Positions 50,491 to 60,886 of a stretch of DNA of 64,000 nucleotides are shown piece by piece. Position 1 is the stretch's first letter. Each line of letters starts with the position of its first letter. The stretch comes from DSVZ01 sp037439785. Lineage in GTDB: Bacteria > Verrucomicrobiota > Verrucomicrobiia > Limisphaerales > J093. The stretch covers positions 83,618 through 147,617 of the forward strand of contig JBBIVJ010000005.1 of assembly GCA_037439785.1 (NCBI GenBank), in the 5' to 3' direction. The notes beneath the pieces were generated by a model that saw only the letters and a list, made by a program, of their open reading frames with translations, searched no databases and had not been told where the DNA came from. The position numbers were made by a program, and so were the translations under genes.

Positions 50491-52119
50491 TCAGCTCGAT
50501 CTGCCGCTGGAACCAGTCTCCGAGAAGCCGCTGAAGCGGTTTTGGGAGCGCAGTTCGCCGAGGTAGGGGGGCAGGGCCTCGCGCACCTCGGCGTCGCCGA
50601 CCGCCTCGCGGCTCTTGAGCAGCAGGACCAGGGCGCCGTCGCTGGTGAGCACCACGCCGCTGGGGGTGTTGGGGCGGAGGTTGGCGGCCACGAGCTTGAC
50701 CTGTTCGAGGCTGGCGCGCCGGTCCCAGCCGGGGAGGTTGCGGGAGGCGGGGGTGAAGGTGGGCAGGCTGATCCAGGTGGCGCCGGCGCGGGTGGAGACG
50801 TCGGAGAAGAGCCGGCCTTCGGCGAGTGGGGCGGAGAGGGTGTTCACGAAGTTGGTGCAGGCCTGGCGGGCCAGGAGCACGGCCTCCTCGCGGCGGTACT
50901 CCTCGAGCACCCGGTCGCGCATCGCCTCGAGAGGGGGGATTTCGCTGGGGAAGCGGCTCAGCAAGGCCAGCACGTAGGCGCCGGCCTCGCCCATGACGGG
51001 ATTGGACCAGGGCCGCTCGGCGCTCAGGGAGAAAGCGACCTTGGTGAAGTTGGGCGGGACCTCGGCACCGCGGGGGCCCTCGACCTCGGTGAAGGGGGCG
51101 GTGGTGGTCACGGGCAGGTTTTTCTGGGCGGCGAGGGTGGCGAGGTGCTCGGCGCGGGGCGGCTGGAGCTTGGCCAGTTCGTGGACAAACTCGGTGGCGG
51201 CGCGGCGGGCGGCCCAGCGGGCTTCCTGGTCGCGCCACTGTTCGCGCAGGCGGGCCTTGGCGGCGTCGGGCGGCAGCACCTGGCCGTTGGTGTCGAGGAA
51301 GCGGTTGGGGTTGGACTGGGCGTAGAGCGCGTCCAGTTCGGCGACCAGGTTGGTCCGCAGGGCCAGGGCGGCCTCGGCCTGTTCAAGGTGGTTGGTCAGG
51401 GGGAAGAACACGTACTGGACCTGCACGCGCTCGGGCAGGCGGTAGAAATCGAGGCGGTTGGAGTAAAAGCGCGCCAGTCGCGCGGGGTCCACCTGCACGG
51501 CGGCCAGGTAGTTCGAGTGGCTGAAGACCGCCACCTCGGCCTGAAACCGTTCGTGCTGGCGGCGGTACTCGGCCTCGGCCTCCCGCGGCGTGATCAGGGC
51601 CCCCGTGACCCCCGTCAGGTCCAGCAGATGAGCGATGCCGATCTCGTGGCGGATGAACCGCACCAGGTCGGCCTCGGTCAGGCCGTGGCGACCCAGCTCG
51701 CGCACCAGGGACTCATACATGGCGCGGGCCGAGCCGGGCTGGGAGGGGTTCTGGAAGTTGGCCTCAATCCAGCGGGCCACCTCGGCATCAGAGACCACGA
51801 TCCCCAGCTCCTTCATCCGGTCCGCCAGGACCAGGCGTTCGCGGGCCTGCCGGTCGAAATCCACGTTCAACCGCCGTGCCTCGGAAGTGTCCGGCCAGCG
51901 CCCGGTGCGCAGGAACAGGCGGATTTGCGCCTCGCCGTAGGCCCCGAGGTAGTCTTTGCGGGTGATCGGGCGGCCGTGGATTTCCCCGAACCGGGTACGC
52001 GCCACCTGGCTGCTGCTGAGCGACACGCCGGGCGTGAAGTAGATGACAAAGCTCACCACCACCGCGGCGATGATGAAGATCCACAGCCAGGTCTGATGCT
52101 TGCGTACGGTGCCGATCAT
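50491..52119 (-). CDS. SurA/PpiD-like periplasmic folding chaperone with signal anchor
   Basis: A 542-residue protein. One membrane anchor is at about residues 12-28 (LWIFIIAAVVVSFVIYF). HGRPITRKDYLGAYGEAQ is the SurA_N segment; ARERLVLADRMKELGIVVSDAEVARWI the second helix, as in PpiD. The middle and C-terminal regions hold two parvulin-like segments (VQVQYVFFPLTNHLEQAEA; GAYVLALLSRFPSEIPPLEAMRDRVLEEY) but catalytic residues are not clear. It likely aids folding of exported proteins. The C-terminus ends in a Ser/Gly-rich tail. The call rests on architecture rather than a full family match. Confidence 0.68.
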   Translation of the reverse strand: MIGTVRKHQTWLWIFIIAAVVVSFVIYFTPGVSLSSSQVARTRFGEIHGRPITRKDYLGAYGEAQIRLFLRTGRWPDTSEARRLNVDFDRQARERLVLADRMKELGIVVSDAEVARWIEANFQNPSQPGSARAMYESLVRELGRHGLTEADLVRFIRHEIGIAHLLDLTGVTGALITPREAEAEYRRQHERFQAEVAVFSHSNYLAAVQVDPARLARFYSNRLDFYRLPERVQVQYVFFPLTNHLEQAEAALALRTNLVAELDALYAQSNPNRFLDTNGQVLPPDAAKARLREQWRDQEARWAARRAATEFVHELAKLQPPRAEHLATLAAQKNLPVTTTAPFTEVEGPRGAEVPPNFTKVAFSLSAERPWSNPVMGEAGAYVLALLSRFPSEIPPLEAMRDRVLEEYRREEAVLLARQACTNFVNTLSAPLAEGRLFSDVSTRAGATWISLPTFTPASRNLPGWDRRASLEQVKLVAANLRPNTPSGVVLTSDGALVLLLKSREAVGDAEVREALPPYLGELRSQNRFSGFSETGSSGRSS

Positions 52120-52308
52120 AAAACCGGTTCGATTGAGCCAGGCAGCGTATCCGCCCCCCTTCGACCGGGCAAACGCAAAAGCGGCATCGCCGTTCCGACC
52201 CGGACCGCGGCGCGACCGCCCGCGGCCCGGAGCCGGCACAGGGCGGAAGTCCGCCGTTTCATTCCCCCTCCCCGACCGCCCGTGGCGCGGGCGGGGCGGT
52301 TCACCGTT

Positions 52309-53724
52309 TCAGGCGCGTTTGAGCTTCGGACCGGTGGGCGTGTCCTCGACCAGCCAGCCGCGGGCCCTGAGTTCGGCGCGCACGCGGTCGGCTTCGGCAA
52401 AGTTCCGGGCCTGGCGTGCGGCCTGGCGCGCGGCCGCCAGGGCCTGGATGTCCTCCGGCACCTGCACGTCGTCGCCCGCGCCCAACCCCAGCACGCGGTC
52501 CACCTGCGGCCAGGCGGCGAGGCGGGCGGCCGCCGCCTCCGGGGTGAGGGTGCCGGCCGCCAGCGCGCGGTTGGTCTCGCGCACCCATTCGAACACCGCC
52601 GCCCAGGCGGCCGAGACGTTGAGGTCATCGTCCAGTGCGGCCGCGAACCGCTCGGGCAACGTCGGCTCCGGCTTCGCGGTCCGGCCACCGGCCCGCTCGC
52701 GCAGCTTGTCCAGGCATTCCTCCAGCCGGCCCAGCGCGGCCCGCGCGCCGGCCAGGCCCTCGCGGGTGAAGTTGAACGGCTCGCGGTAATGGGCGCTGAG
52801 CAGGAGGTGGCGGATTTCGCGGCCGGACCAGCCCTGGGCCAGCAGGTCGCGGAGGGTGTAAAAGTTGCCGAGGGACTTGCTCATCTTCCGGCCCTCCACC
52901 AGCAGGAACGCCCCGTGCAGCCAGTACTTCACAAACGGCCGGCCCGGGGGCTGCAGCTCCGCCCCCTCGCTCTGGGCGATCTCGTCCTCGTGGTGGGGGA
53001 AGATGAGGTCCTCGCCGCCCAGGTGCAGGTCAAAGCTGGGGCCCAGCAGCTTCATGCTCATGGCGCTGCACTCGATGTGCCAGCCGGGCCGCCCCTCGCC
53101 CCAGGGGCTGGGCCAGAAGACCTCGCCGTCCTCGGGCGTGCGCGCCTTCCACAGCGCGAAATCCACCACCGCCTCCTTGTCGTACTCGTCGGCCGCCACC
53201 CGCTCGCCCACGCGGAGGTGATCGAAGTCCAGCGGCTTGAGCACGCCGTAGCGATGGCCGGCGGCCCGGTACTTCTCGATGCTGAAATAGACCGAGCCGT
53301 CCGGTGTGCGGTAGGCAAAGCCGCGGGCCAGCAACCGCTCGATCAGCGCCACGATGTCCGCCAGGTGGTCGGTGGCGCGGGGCAGGTGATGCGGGGGCAA
53401 CAGGTTCAGGGCGTGGGCGTCCTCCAGGAAGGCGCGGGTGTACCGGCCGGTGTACTCGCGCAGCGGCAGACCGGTCTCGCGCACCCGCCGGATGATCTTG
53501 TCCTCGACGTCGGTGATGTTCATGACGTGCGTCACCGCGTAGCCGCGAAACTCGAGGTGACGCCGCACCAGGTCGGCGAACACAAAGGTGCGGAAGTTGC
53601 CGATGTGGCCGAAGTCGTACACCGTCGGCCCGCAGCAGTACATCCCCACCCGCCGGCCTTCCGGGTCCAGCGGGACGAAGGGTTCCACCATGCGGGTGCG
53701 GGTGTTGAACAGGCGCAGGCTCAT
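52309..53724 (-). CDS. cysS: Cysteinyl-tRNA synthetase
   Basis: A 471-residue class I synthetase. The HIGH motif is H40-I-G-N43 in YDFGHIGNFRTF, the KMSKS loop is GRKMSKSLGNFYTL near residue 277, and zinc ligands include CCGPTVYD near residue 31 and WHIECSAMS. It charges tRNA-Cys; the C-terminal 80 residues are the helical anticodon-binding domain. It is followed downstream by the SurA-like gene after a 189-nt gap, so co-transcription is uncertain. Confidence 0.95.
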   Translation of the reverse strand: MSLRLFNTRTRMVEPFVPLDPEGRRVGMYCCGPTVYDFGHIGNFRTFVFADLVRRHLEFRGYAVTHVMNITDVEDKIIRRVRETGLPLREYTGRYTRAFLEDAHALNLLPPHHLPRATDHLADIVALIERLLARGFAYRTPDGSVYFSIEKYRAAGHRYGVLKPLDFDHLRVGERVAADEYDKEAVVDFALWKARTPEDGEVFWPSPWGEGRPGWHIECSAMSMKLLGPSFDLHLGGEDLIFPHHEDEIAQSEGAELQPPGRPFVKYWLHGAFLLVEGRKMSKSLGNFYTLRDLLAQGWSGREIRHLLLSAHYREPFNFTREGLAGARAALGRLEECLDKLRERAGGRTAKPEPTLPERFAAALDDDLNVSAAWAAVFEWVRETNRALAAGTLTPEAAAARLAAWPQVDRVLGLGAGDDVQVPEDIQALAAARQAARQARNFAEADRVRAELRARGWLVEDTPTGPKLKRA

Positions 53725-53865
53725 GTCGAATGCGGCGGAGGGTAGGGCGCCGGGGCAGGGCGCGAAAGGCAGATGTGCACGCCCGCTGGCCGGGCCAGTG
53801 CGGGCGGCGACGCTGCCAGAGCGTAGGCCGAGGGGCTGACCCGCCGCGCGGGGCCGAGCGGAGTG

Positions 53866-53896
53866 AAAAACCCCGCCCGGATTGGCCCGGGCGGGG
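53866..53896 (-). terminator. Rho-independent terminator of fbaB
   Basis: On the minus strand a 10-bp perfect GC stem (53896-53887 with 53880-53871, loop GCCAAT) followed by TTTTT. It is located 32 nt after the aldolase stop. Confidence 0.93.
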
Positions 53897-53927
53897 TGGA
53901 AGGTGCGCGCTCCACCGCCGCGGCGGC

Positions 53928-54998
<1,071 letters not shown>

Positions 54999-55033
54999 GG
55001 GCGTGTGCGGTTTCGATTTCGTGAGGGTGCAAA

Positions 55034-55059
55034 GGCCCGGACCGGTGGGCCCGGACCGG
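55034..55059. repeat. 12-bp direct repeat GGCCCGGACCGG x2 upstream of fbaB
   Basis: GGCCCGGACCGG at 55034-55045 and 55048-55059, 14-bp period, 36 nt before the fbaB ATG. It can also form hairpins. On the minus strand TTGCAG and TAAATC with an 18-bp spacer lie just upstream (about 55096-55067) and may be the fbaB promoter, placing the repeat in the 5' leader. Confidence 0.45.
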
Positions 55060-55176
55060 CGAAGATTTAGTTGATTGGACCACCCGGCTGCAACTGCATT
55101 CCTAATCGGCGCCGCCGCCCGGGCCGGTCGGGAGGCACGGGATCGCCCCGGCGCAGCAGCGGCGGCCGCAGGAGCC

Positions 55177-55205
55177 TTGCCCGCTCTGACGGGGTCCCCT
55201 TTAAT
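55177..55205 (+). promoter_or_regulatory. Promoter of parA, leaderless-type spacing
   Basis: TTGCCC (55177-55182), 17-bp spacer, TTTAAT (55200-55205). The GTG start is at 55212, so the transcript would begin at or beside the start codon. Confidence 0.6.
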
Positions 55206-55211
55206 CTCCGC

Positions 55212-56111
55212 GTGCCTGCCCTGGTCCTCGCGGTGGTTAATCAAAAGGGTGGCGTGGGGAAAACCACCACCGCCGTGAACCTCGCCGCCTGTCTGGCCGC
55301 GCTGGGCCAGCGGGTGTTGTTGCTGGACCTGGACCCCCAGGCCAACGCCACCAGCGGCCTGGGTCTGGACAAAACACCGGGGGCCAGCGCCTACGCCGCG
55401 CTGCTGGGGACCGAACCGCTGGCCTCCCGCATCCGTCCCACTGCCTTCGAGCGGCTGGAAATCATCCCCAGCGAACTGGACCTCTGCGGGGCGGACGTCG
55501 AATTGCCCCGCCTGGACCAGCACCTGCATCGCCTGGCCCTGGCGCTGGCGCCACTCCGCGCCGAGGCCGCCCGCGATCTGATCCTGGTGGACTGCCCGCC
55601 CTCCCTGGGCATTCTGACCCTGAACGCCTTTGCCGCCGCCGACTTCCTGCTGGTGCCCTTGCAGTGCGAATACTACGCCCTGGAAGGCATCACCATGCTC
55701 ACCCGCCTCCTGGACCAGGTCCGCCACGGCGGCGCCAATCCGCGGCTGGCCCTGCTGGGCGTGGTCATGACCATGTTCGACGGCCGCACCCGCCTCTCCC
55801 AGCAGGTCGTGGCCGAGGTGCGCGCCCACTTCAAGGAGCTGGTCTTCGACACGGTCATTCCCCGCACCACCCGCCTGGCCGAGGCGCCCAGCCACGGTCA
55901 ACCCGTCATCGCCTATGACCCTTACAGCGCCGGCGCCGCCGCCTACGAAGTCCTCGCCCAGGAGGTCTTGAGCCGCCTGTCCTCCCCCCGGCGAACGGCT
56001 GAGCCCCGCTTCTCACTGGAGTCGCACCAAGCCGGCGCCGCCGCGCCGGAACCGGGGCCGACAACCCGCGAAACCTCCCGCCCATCGCCGCCGTCCTTGA
56101 CCGAACCATGA
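55212..56111 (+). CDS. parA: ParA/Soj-family chromosome-partitioning ATPase
   Basis: A 299-residue deviant Walker ATPase. VPALVLAVVNQKGGVGKTTT has the KGGVGKT motif at residues 12-18; LLDLDPQANATSGLG, LILVDCPPSLGILTLNAF and VPLQCEYYALEGI are the Soj motifs. The GTG at 55212 places the P loop correctly; upstream ATGs only add junk. The last about 45 residues are Pro/Arg/Ser-rich and longer than usual. ParA pulls chromosome origins with ParB; parB is not adjacent and the next gene is a PQQ-like protein in ATGA overlap. Confidence 0.92.
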   Translation: MPALVLAVVNQKGGVGKTTTAVNLAACLAALGQRVLLLDLDPQANATSGLGLDKTPGASAYAALLGTEPLASRIRPTAFERLEIIPSELDLCGADVELPRLDQHLHRLALALAPLRAEAARDLILVDCPPSLGILTLNAFAAADFLLVPLQCEYYALEGITMLTRLLDQVRHGGANPRLALLGVVMTMFDGRTRLSQQVVAEVRAHFKELVFDTVIPRTTRLAEAPSHGQPVIAYDPYSAGAAAYEVLAQEVLSRLSSPRRTAEPRFSLESHQAGAAAPEPGPTTRETSRPSPPSLTEP

Positions 56112-57535
56112 AGCTGAACCTGCTGAACCTGTTTCGCCCTGTCCCTCCTGCGCACTTCCTCCGCCGCCCCGGCCGGCCGGCGGCCGCACCCGTTCTTCCG
56201 AGCCTGCCCTTGACCCTGCTGACGTTGCCAATCCTGGCGCTGCCGCTGGTCGCGCTAGACTGGCCCCAGTGGCAGGGACCGGACCGCAACGCCATCTCCC
56301 GCGAAACCGGCCTGCTCCAAGCATGGCCGAAGGAGGGCCCCCCGCTGGCCTGGAAAGTCACCGGCCTGGGCGGAGGTGACGGCGCCCCGGCCGTGGCGGC
56401 GGGGCGGATTTTCGGCATGGGCCAACGCCCCAACGACGAGGGGGGCGAGGACGAGATCGTCTGGGCTCTGTCGGAGGCCGACGGCAAAACCCTTTGGGTT
56501 ACCCGGCTGGGACCGGCCCACCGGCAGCGCATGCCGCAGGGCAAGGAAGGCCCCGGCTGCACCCCCACCGTGGATGGTGACCGGCTTTACGTGCTGGGCC
56601 TGGGCGGCGAACTGGCCTGCCTGCAGGTGTCGGACGGCAAGGTGGTCTGGCAACGCAACCTGCCGCGCGACTTTGGCGGCCAGGTGCCGACCTGGAGCTA
56701 CCGCGAATCACCACTGGTAGAGGGCGACCGGCTCGTGTGCACGCCGGGCGGTGAGGAGGTCACCTTGGTGGCGTTGAACAAACGGACCGGCGAGACCCTG
56801 TGGAAGACCGCCGTGCCCACCAGTCCCGGCGCCAGTCCAGGCGGGCCGGGCGGACGCGGCGGTCCGGGTGGTTTTGGCCGCTCCCAGGCGGCCTACGCCT
56901 CGCCCATTGCCGTGGACTTCCACGGCCAGCGCCAGTACGTGCAGTTCACCGCCCGGGCGGTGGTGGGCGTGGCGGCCACCGACGGCAAGCTGCTCTGGCA
57001 ATACACCCGGCCGGCCAACGACAGGGGCATCAATTGCGCGACACCCCTCCAGCACGAGGGCCACATCTTCGCCTCCTCCGCATACGGCGCCGGCGGCGGG
57101 GTGGTCAAACTGGTCCGCGACGACTCCGGCGGCGTCAAGGCCGAGGAGGTCTGGTTCTCGAAACGGATGCAGAACCATCACGGGGGGGTGATCCTCCATG
57201 ACGGTTGCCTCTACGGCGCCAGCGGTGGCAACGAAGGCGGTGCCCTGGTCTGCCTCGACTTCAACAACGGCCAGGTACTCTGGGACGAACGCGACCACTC
57301 CGAACGGCGCGCCCCCAAGGGCTCGGTGGCCTTCGCCGACGGCCGCCTCTACTACCGCACCGAGGGCGGCACCGTCCTCCTCATTGAGCCCAGCCGCCAA
57401 CAGTACCTCGAACGCGGCCGCTTCGAACAGCCGGACCGCAGCGGCAAACCCGCCTGGGCCCACCCCGTCATCGCCAACGGCAAGCTCTACCTCCGTGATC
57501 AGGACCTGCTGCTCTGCTACGCGATCAAGCGCTAG
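56108..57535 (+). CDS. PQQ-like beta-propeller repeat protein, secreted
   Basis: A 475-residue protein with an N-terminal hydrophobic export signal (LPLTLLTLPILALPLVALDW). WPQWQGPDRNAISRETGLL then repeats such as EADGKTLWVTRLG, SDGKVVWQRNLP, RTGETLWKTAVP, TDGKLLWQYTRP and NNGQVLWDERD make an eight-bladed PQQ-type propeller. No active-site residues of quinoprotein dehydrogenases were seen, so the blades may bind substrate or protein rather than PQQ. A Gly/Pro-rich linker (about 240-255) splits two halves. It starts in an ATGA overlap with parA. Confidence 0.82.
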   Translation: MKLNLLNLFRPVPPAHFLRRPGRPAAAPVLPSLPLTLLTLPILALPLVALDWPQWQGPDRNAISRETGLLQAWPKEGPPLAWKVTGLGGGDGAPAVAAGRIFGMGQRPNDEGGEDEIVWALSEADGKTLWVTRLGPAHRQRMPQGKEGPGCTPTVDGDRLYVLGLGGELACLQVSDGKVVWQRNLPRDFGGQVPTWSYRESPLVEGDRLVCTPGGEEVTLVALNKRTGETLWKTAVPTSPGASPGGPGGRGGPGGFGRSQAAYASPIAVDFHGQRQYVQFTARAVVGVAATDGKLLWQYTRPANDRGINCATPLQHEGHIFASSAYGAGGGVVKLVRDDSGGVKAEEVWFSKRMQNHHGGVILHDGCLYGASGGNEGGALVCLDFNNGQVLWDERDHSERRAPKGSVAFADGRLYYRTEGGTVLLIEPSRQQYLERGRFEQPDRSGKPAWAHPVIANGKLYLRDQDLLLCYAIKR

Positions 57536-57583
57536 CCCCCCGCACCCCTGCATCCGAGGCTGGATGGCAGAGGCCTCTGCGAC

Positions 57584-59014
57584 TCAGCTACCCAGCCCCA
57601 GTTCCGCCCACACGGCCTGCAGGCTCTCGACCAGGTGGCGGTCCACCCGCTCGGTGAACCGGGGTCCCACCCGCACCTGCACGAAGCGGTCCAGGATGCC
57701 CGCGGTCTGCGGGCAGGTGTCCGCCCCGTAACGAATGGCACGACCCTCCGGACTCTGAAACGACGGCCAGGCCGGATGCCGCGCCCGCTTGGCGATCACC
57801 GCTTCCTCCGCCGGCAGGAACACCGAGCCGGTGAGGGTCGAGGCCGGCACCTGGCGCTGCCGCAGCGCCCGGATGCACCGGTCCCGCGCCGCCCGGTCCG
57901 CCAGCTCGAAGAACGCCGCGTAGCCGATGTCCCCCGCCGGGTCCGGCTGAAGGCGGAGGCGGACGCCGGGTAGTTGGCGCAGCCCCGCGTACAGTACGCC
58001 GGCGTGGCGGCGGAGGTCGGCCACCATGCGGTCCAGCTTGGGCAACTGCGCCCCCAGCATCGCCCCGGTCAACTCGCTCATGCGGAAGTTTTCGCCGGCA
58101 AAGACCGGCTCCCGCGCCCCGCCGGTGCGTTGCTCGAACAAGTGGCGGTACAGGCCCATGTCGTGAAACCGGACGGCCCGCTCGTAAAGCCGGGGATCGT
58201 TCGTCACCACCGCGCCGCCCTCGCCGGAGGTCATCGTTTTGTTGATCTGGAAGCTGTAGATGCCCACGTCGCCCAGCGAGCCGAGCTTGCGGCCCTTGTA
58301 GCTGCCCCCCACGCATTGCGCGCAGTCCTCGACCACCGCCACCCGCCGCTCGCGGGCGATGGCCAGGATGGCGTCCATGTCGCACGGCCCGCCCAGCAGG
58401 TGCACGGCGATCACCGCCCGGGTGCGCGGGGTGAGCTTGCGGGCGAGGTCGGCCGGGTCCAGCGTGAGCGAACGGTCCACTTCGGCAAACACCGGCAACG
58501 CGCTTGCATGCACCACGCAGGTGTAGTCCGACCACCACGTGTAGGCCGGCACGATGACCTCGTCACCGGGGCCGATGCCCAGCGCGGCCATCGCACAGTC
58601 CAGCGCCGCCGTGCCCGACGTCACCCCCAACGCGAACTTCACGCCCATGTACCGGGCAAACGCCTCCTCGAAGGCCTGCACCTGCTGCGGCCGACCCGGC
58701 CCCCAAAAGCGGAAGGGGGAACCCGCCTCCCACACCTCCAGGAGCGCGCGCCGCTCGGCCTCGTCGAAATAGCTCGGCCCGATGTAGCCGGGATCGGTGT
58801 TCAACTCCGCCTCGGCCGCCCGCGCGGCTCGCGGCGGGGCCAGGGTTCCCACCAGCGTCAAGCCACCGGCCGCCAGAAACCGGCGGCGATTCACGGCTCC
58901 GGCCGGGGGGCTGGCCGGCGGCGTTTTCAGGGAGGCAACCGCCAGGGCCGCGTCCGTTGACGAGGCCGGGCACACCGGCGGGTTTGGGGGGCGGGGTGAA
59001 CGATTCGGCTTCAT
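57584..59014 (-). CDS. DegT/DnrJ/EryC1/StrS-type PLP aminotransferase with Tat signal
   Basis: A 476-residue protein. The unusual N-terminus has VNRRRFLAAGGLTLVGTLAPP (residues 41-62), a good twin-arginine signal, before the aminotransferase fold. GVTSGTAALDCAMAALGIGPGDEVIVPAYTW and VVEDCAQCVGGSYKGRKLGSLGD are family motifs; the PLP Lys is in FQINKTMTSGEGGAVV near residue 260. Members aminate nucleotide sugars in the cytosol; Tat export would put it in the periplasm with PLP bound. It converges on the PQQ-like gene and diverges from the ADP-ribosylglycohydrolase gene. Confidence 0.82.
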   Translation of the reverse strand: MKPNRSPRPPNPPVCPASSTDAALAVASLKTPPASPPAGAVNRRRFLAAGGLTLVGTLAPPRAARAAEAELNTDPGYIGPSYFDEAERRALLEVWEAGSPFRFWGPGRPQQVQAFEEAFARYMGVKFALGVTSGTAALDCAMAALGIGPGDEVIVPAYTWWSDYTCVVHASALPVFAEVDRSLTLDPADLARKLTPRTRAVIAVHLLGGPCDMDAILAIARERRVAVVEDCAQCVGGSYKGRKLGSLGDVGIYSFQINKTMTSGEGGAVVTNDPRLYERAVRFHDMGLYRHLFEQRTGGAREPVFAGENFRMSELTGAMLGAQLPKLDRMVADLRRHAGVLYAGLRQLPGVRLRLQPDPAGDIGYAAFFELADRAARDRCIRALRQRQVPASTLTGSVFLPAEEAVIAKRARHPAWPSFQSPEGRAIRYGADTCPQTAGILDRFVQVRVGPRFTERVDRHLVESLQAVWAELGLGS

Positions 59015-59220
59015 GACCGGAGGGCTGGTTCAGGCGAAACGTGGCTCCGCTCGCCCTGGCGAGCAATGACGAATTGCGCCGCGTCAGCAACCCACAGGTC
59101 CAGCTCCAGCCCGCCGCCACCAAGGTGCCCCGGCCGGCGCGGGACCCGGCGCTGCTGCCGCTGCCTTCCTGTCCTCCAAAGCGCATTGACCCCGCTACAG
59201 GGTCGGCCCACCATCCGGCC

Positions 59221-60786
59221 ATGATCCAACCTTTCCTCCTCCGAACCGGCCTGGCGCTGGCCCTGCTGGGCGGGGCATTGCTCCCCGCGGCGCTGGCCCA
59301 AACCCGCACCCTCAGTCGCGCCGCGCTCATGGACAAAATCCGCGGCGGCTGGGCCGGCCAGATGATTGGCGTGGCCTACGGGGCGCCCACCGAGTTCAAG
59401 TCCAACGCCAAAATCGGCGAGTGGGACCTGACCTGGAAACCGGGCATGTTGGAGAACACCATCCACCAGGACGACCTGTACGTGGAGATGACCTTCGCCA
59501 AGGTCATGGACGACCTGGGCCTGGACGCCACCACGCAGCAGTTCGGCGAAGCCTTCAAGGTCTCGAAGTACCATCTCTGGCACGCCAACGCCGGCGCCCG
59601 CCGCGCCCTGAATCAGGGCATCGCCGCCCCGTGGTCCGGGCACCCGAAATACAACTTCCACGCCAACGACATTGACTTCCAGATCGAGTCCGACTTCATC
59701 GGCCTGATGTGCCCCGGGCTGCCCCGCGAGTCCAACAAGTACTGCGACCGCGTTGGGCGGGTGATGAACTACGGCGACGGTTTGTACGGCGGCATGTTTG
59801 TCTGCGGCATGTACGCCGCCGCCTACTTCGAGAACGACCCGCGCCGGGTGGTCGAGGCCGGTCTCCGCTGCATCCCCCCCAAGAGCGAGTACGGCCGGCT
59901 CATCACCGACGTGCTCCGCTGGCATGCCCAACACCCGGCCGACTGGCGCAAGGTCTGGCATCTGATCGAGGAAAAGTGGAACCGCGACGACCCCTGCCCG
60001 GACGGCTTCCAGCGCGACTTCAACATTGATGCCAAGCTCAACGGCGCCTACATCGCCATGGGCCTGCTCTACGGCGGGGGGGACTTCGAGCGCACCCTCG
60101 AGGTCAGCACCCGCTGCGGTCAGGACTCGGACTGCAACCCCTCGAACGCCGCCGGCATCCTGGGGGTCATCCTTGGCTTCGAGCGCATTCCGGCCAAGTT
60201 CAAGGCCGAGCTGCCGCAACTGGAGAACCGCAAGTTCGACTTCACCGACTACTCGTTCAACGACATCGTCCGCTCGACCGAGGCCCGCGCGCTCGAACTG
60301 ATCCGCCGCACCGGCGGTCGCGTCACCGACTCCGCCGTGGTGGTCAAGACCCAGAAGCCGCGCGCCCCGAAGCTCGAACAGTGGTCGCCCGGCATCCCGG
60401 ACCGCCGCGTCCCCGCCGGCGACGCCGCCTGGACCTGGACCGGCGCCTGGCGCGAAGACCGCGGAGCGCGGGTCAGCGACACCGCCGGCAGCGAGGCGGT
60501 GCTGCGCTTCGAGGGCGTGGCCGTCGCCGTCCTCGGCACTCTCAACCAGCATGGCGGCCGTGCCGAGGTGTACCTGGACGGCAAAAAACAGGACCTTGCC
60601 CTGGACGCCTACATCGTGCCCAACACCCACGACAACGTGCTCTGGCAGACCTACGGCCTGAAGGACGGCCCGCACGAGCTGCGCATCGTCACCACCGGCA
60701 CCGCCGACCCGCGCTCGCAGGGCCGTGTCGTCGCCATCCGCGAGGCGTGCGTGTACCGTGCCCCGGCCACGCAGGCCTGGAAGTGA
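59221..60786 (+). CDS. Secreted ADP-ribosylglycohydrolase-fold protein with C-terminal beta-domain
   Basis: A 521-residue protein with signal peptide (LLRTGLALALLGGALLPAALAQ). LMDKIRGGWAGQMIGVAYGAPTEF is the DraG-type start; IHQDDLYVEMTFAKV gives the first Asp pair and GQDSDCNPSNAAGILGVILG the second metal motif. In the family they bind two Mg ions and remove ADP-ribose. The last about 130 residues (ETTAGSEAVLRFEGVAVAVLG-like strand, HGGRAEVYLDGKKQDLALDAY, GPHELRIVTTG) form a carbohydrate-binding-like sandwich. An exported hydrolase of this kind may cleave another N-glycosidic or nucleoside substrate. Confidence 0.82.
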   Translation: MIQPFLLRTGLALALLGGALLPAALAQTRTLSRAALMDKIRGGWAGQMIGVAYGAPTEFKSNAKIGEWDLTWKPGMLENTIHQDDLYVEMTFAKVMDDLGLDATTQQFGEAFKVSKYHLWHANAGARRALNQGIAAPWSGHPKYNFHANDIDFQIESDFIGLMCPGLPRESNKYCDRVGRVMNYGDGLYGGMFVCGMYAAAYFENDPRRVVEAGLRCIPPKSEYGRLITDVLRWHAQHPADWRKVWHLIEEKWNRDDPCPDGFQRDFNIDAKLNGAYIAMGLLYGGGDFERTLEVSTRCGQDSDCNPSNAAGILGVILGFERIPAKFKAELPQLENRKFDFTDYSFNDIVRSTEARALELIRRTGGRVTDSAVVVKTQKPRAPKLEQWSPGIPDRRVPAGDAAWTWTGAWREDRGARVSDTAGSEAVLRFEGVAVAVLGTLNQHGGRAEVYLDGKKQDLALDAYIVPNTHDNVLWQTYGLKDGPHELRIVTTGTADPRSQGRVVAIREACVYRAPATQAWK

Positions 60787-60886
60787 TCGGCGCCACGTCG
60801 GCCCCTGCTTCCACACCGGCCGCAGCCGGCCGGCCCTCAGCGGAACGTTGCAGGTCCTTTTCACCCCCGCCATCGCCACGCCATCC

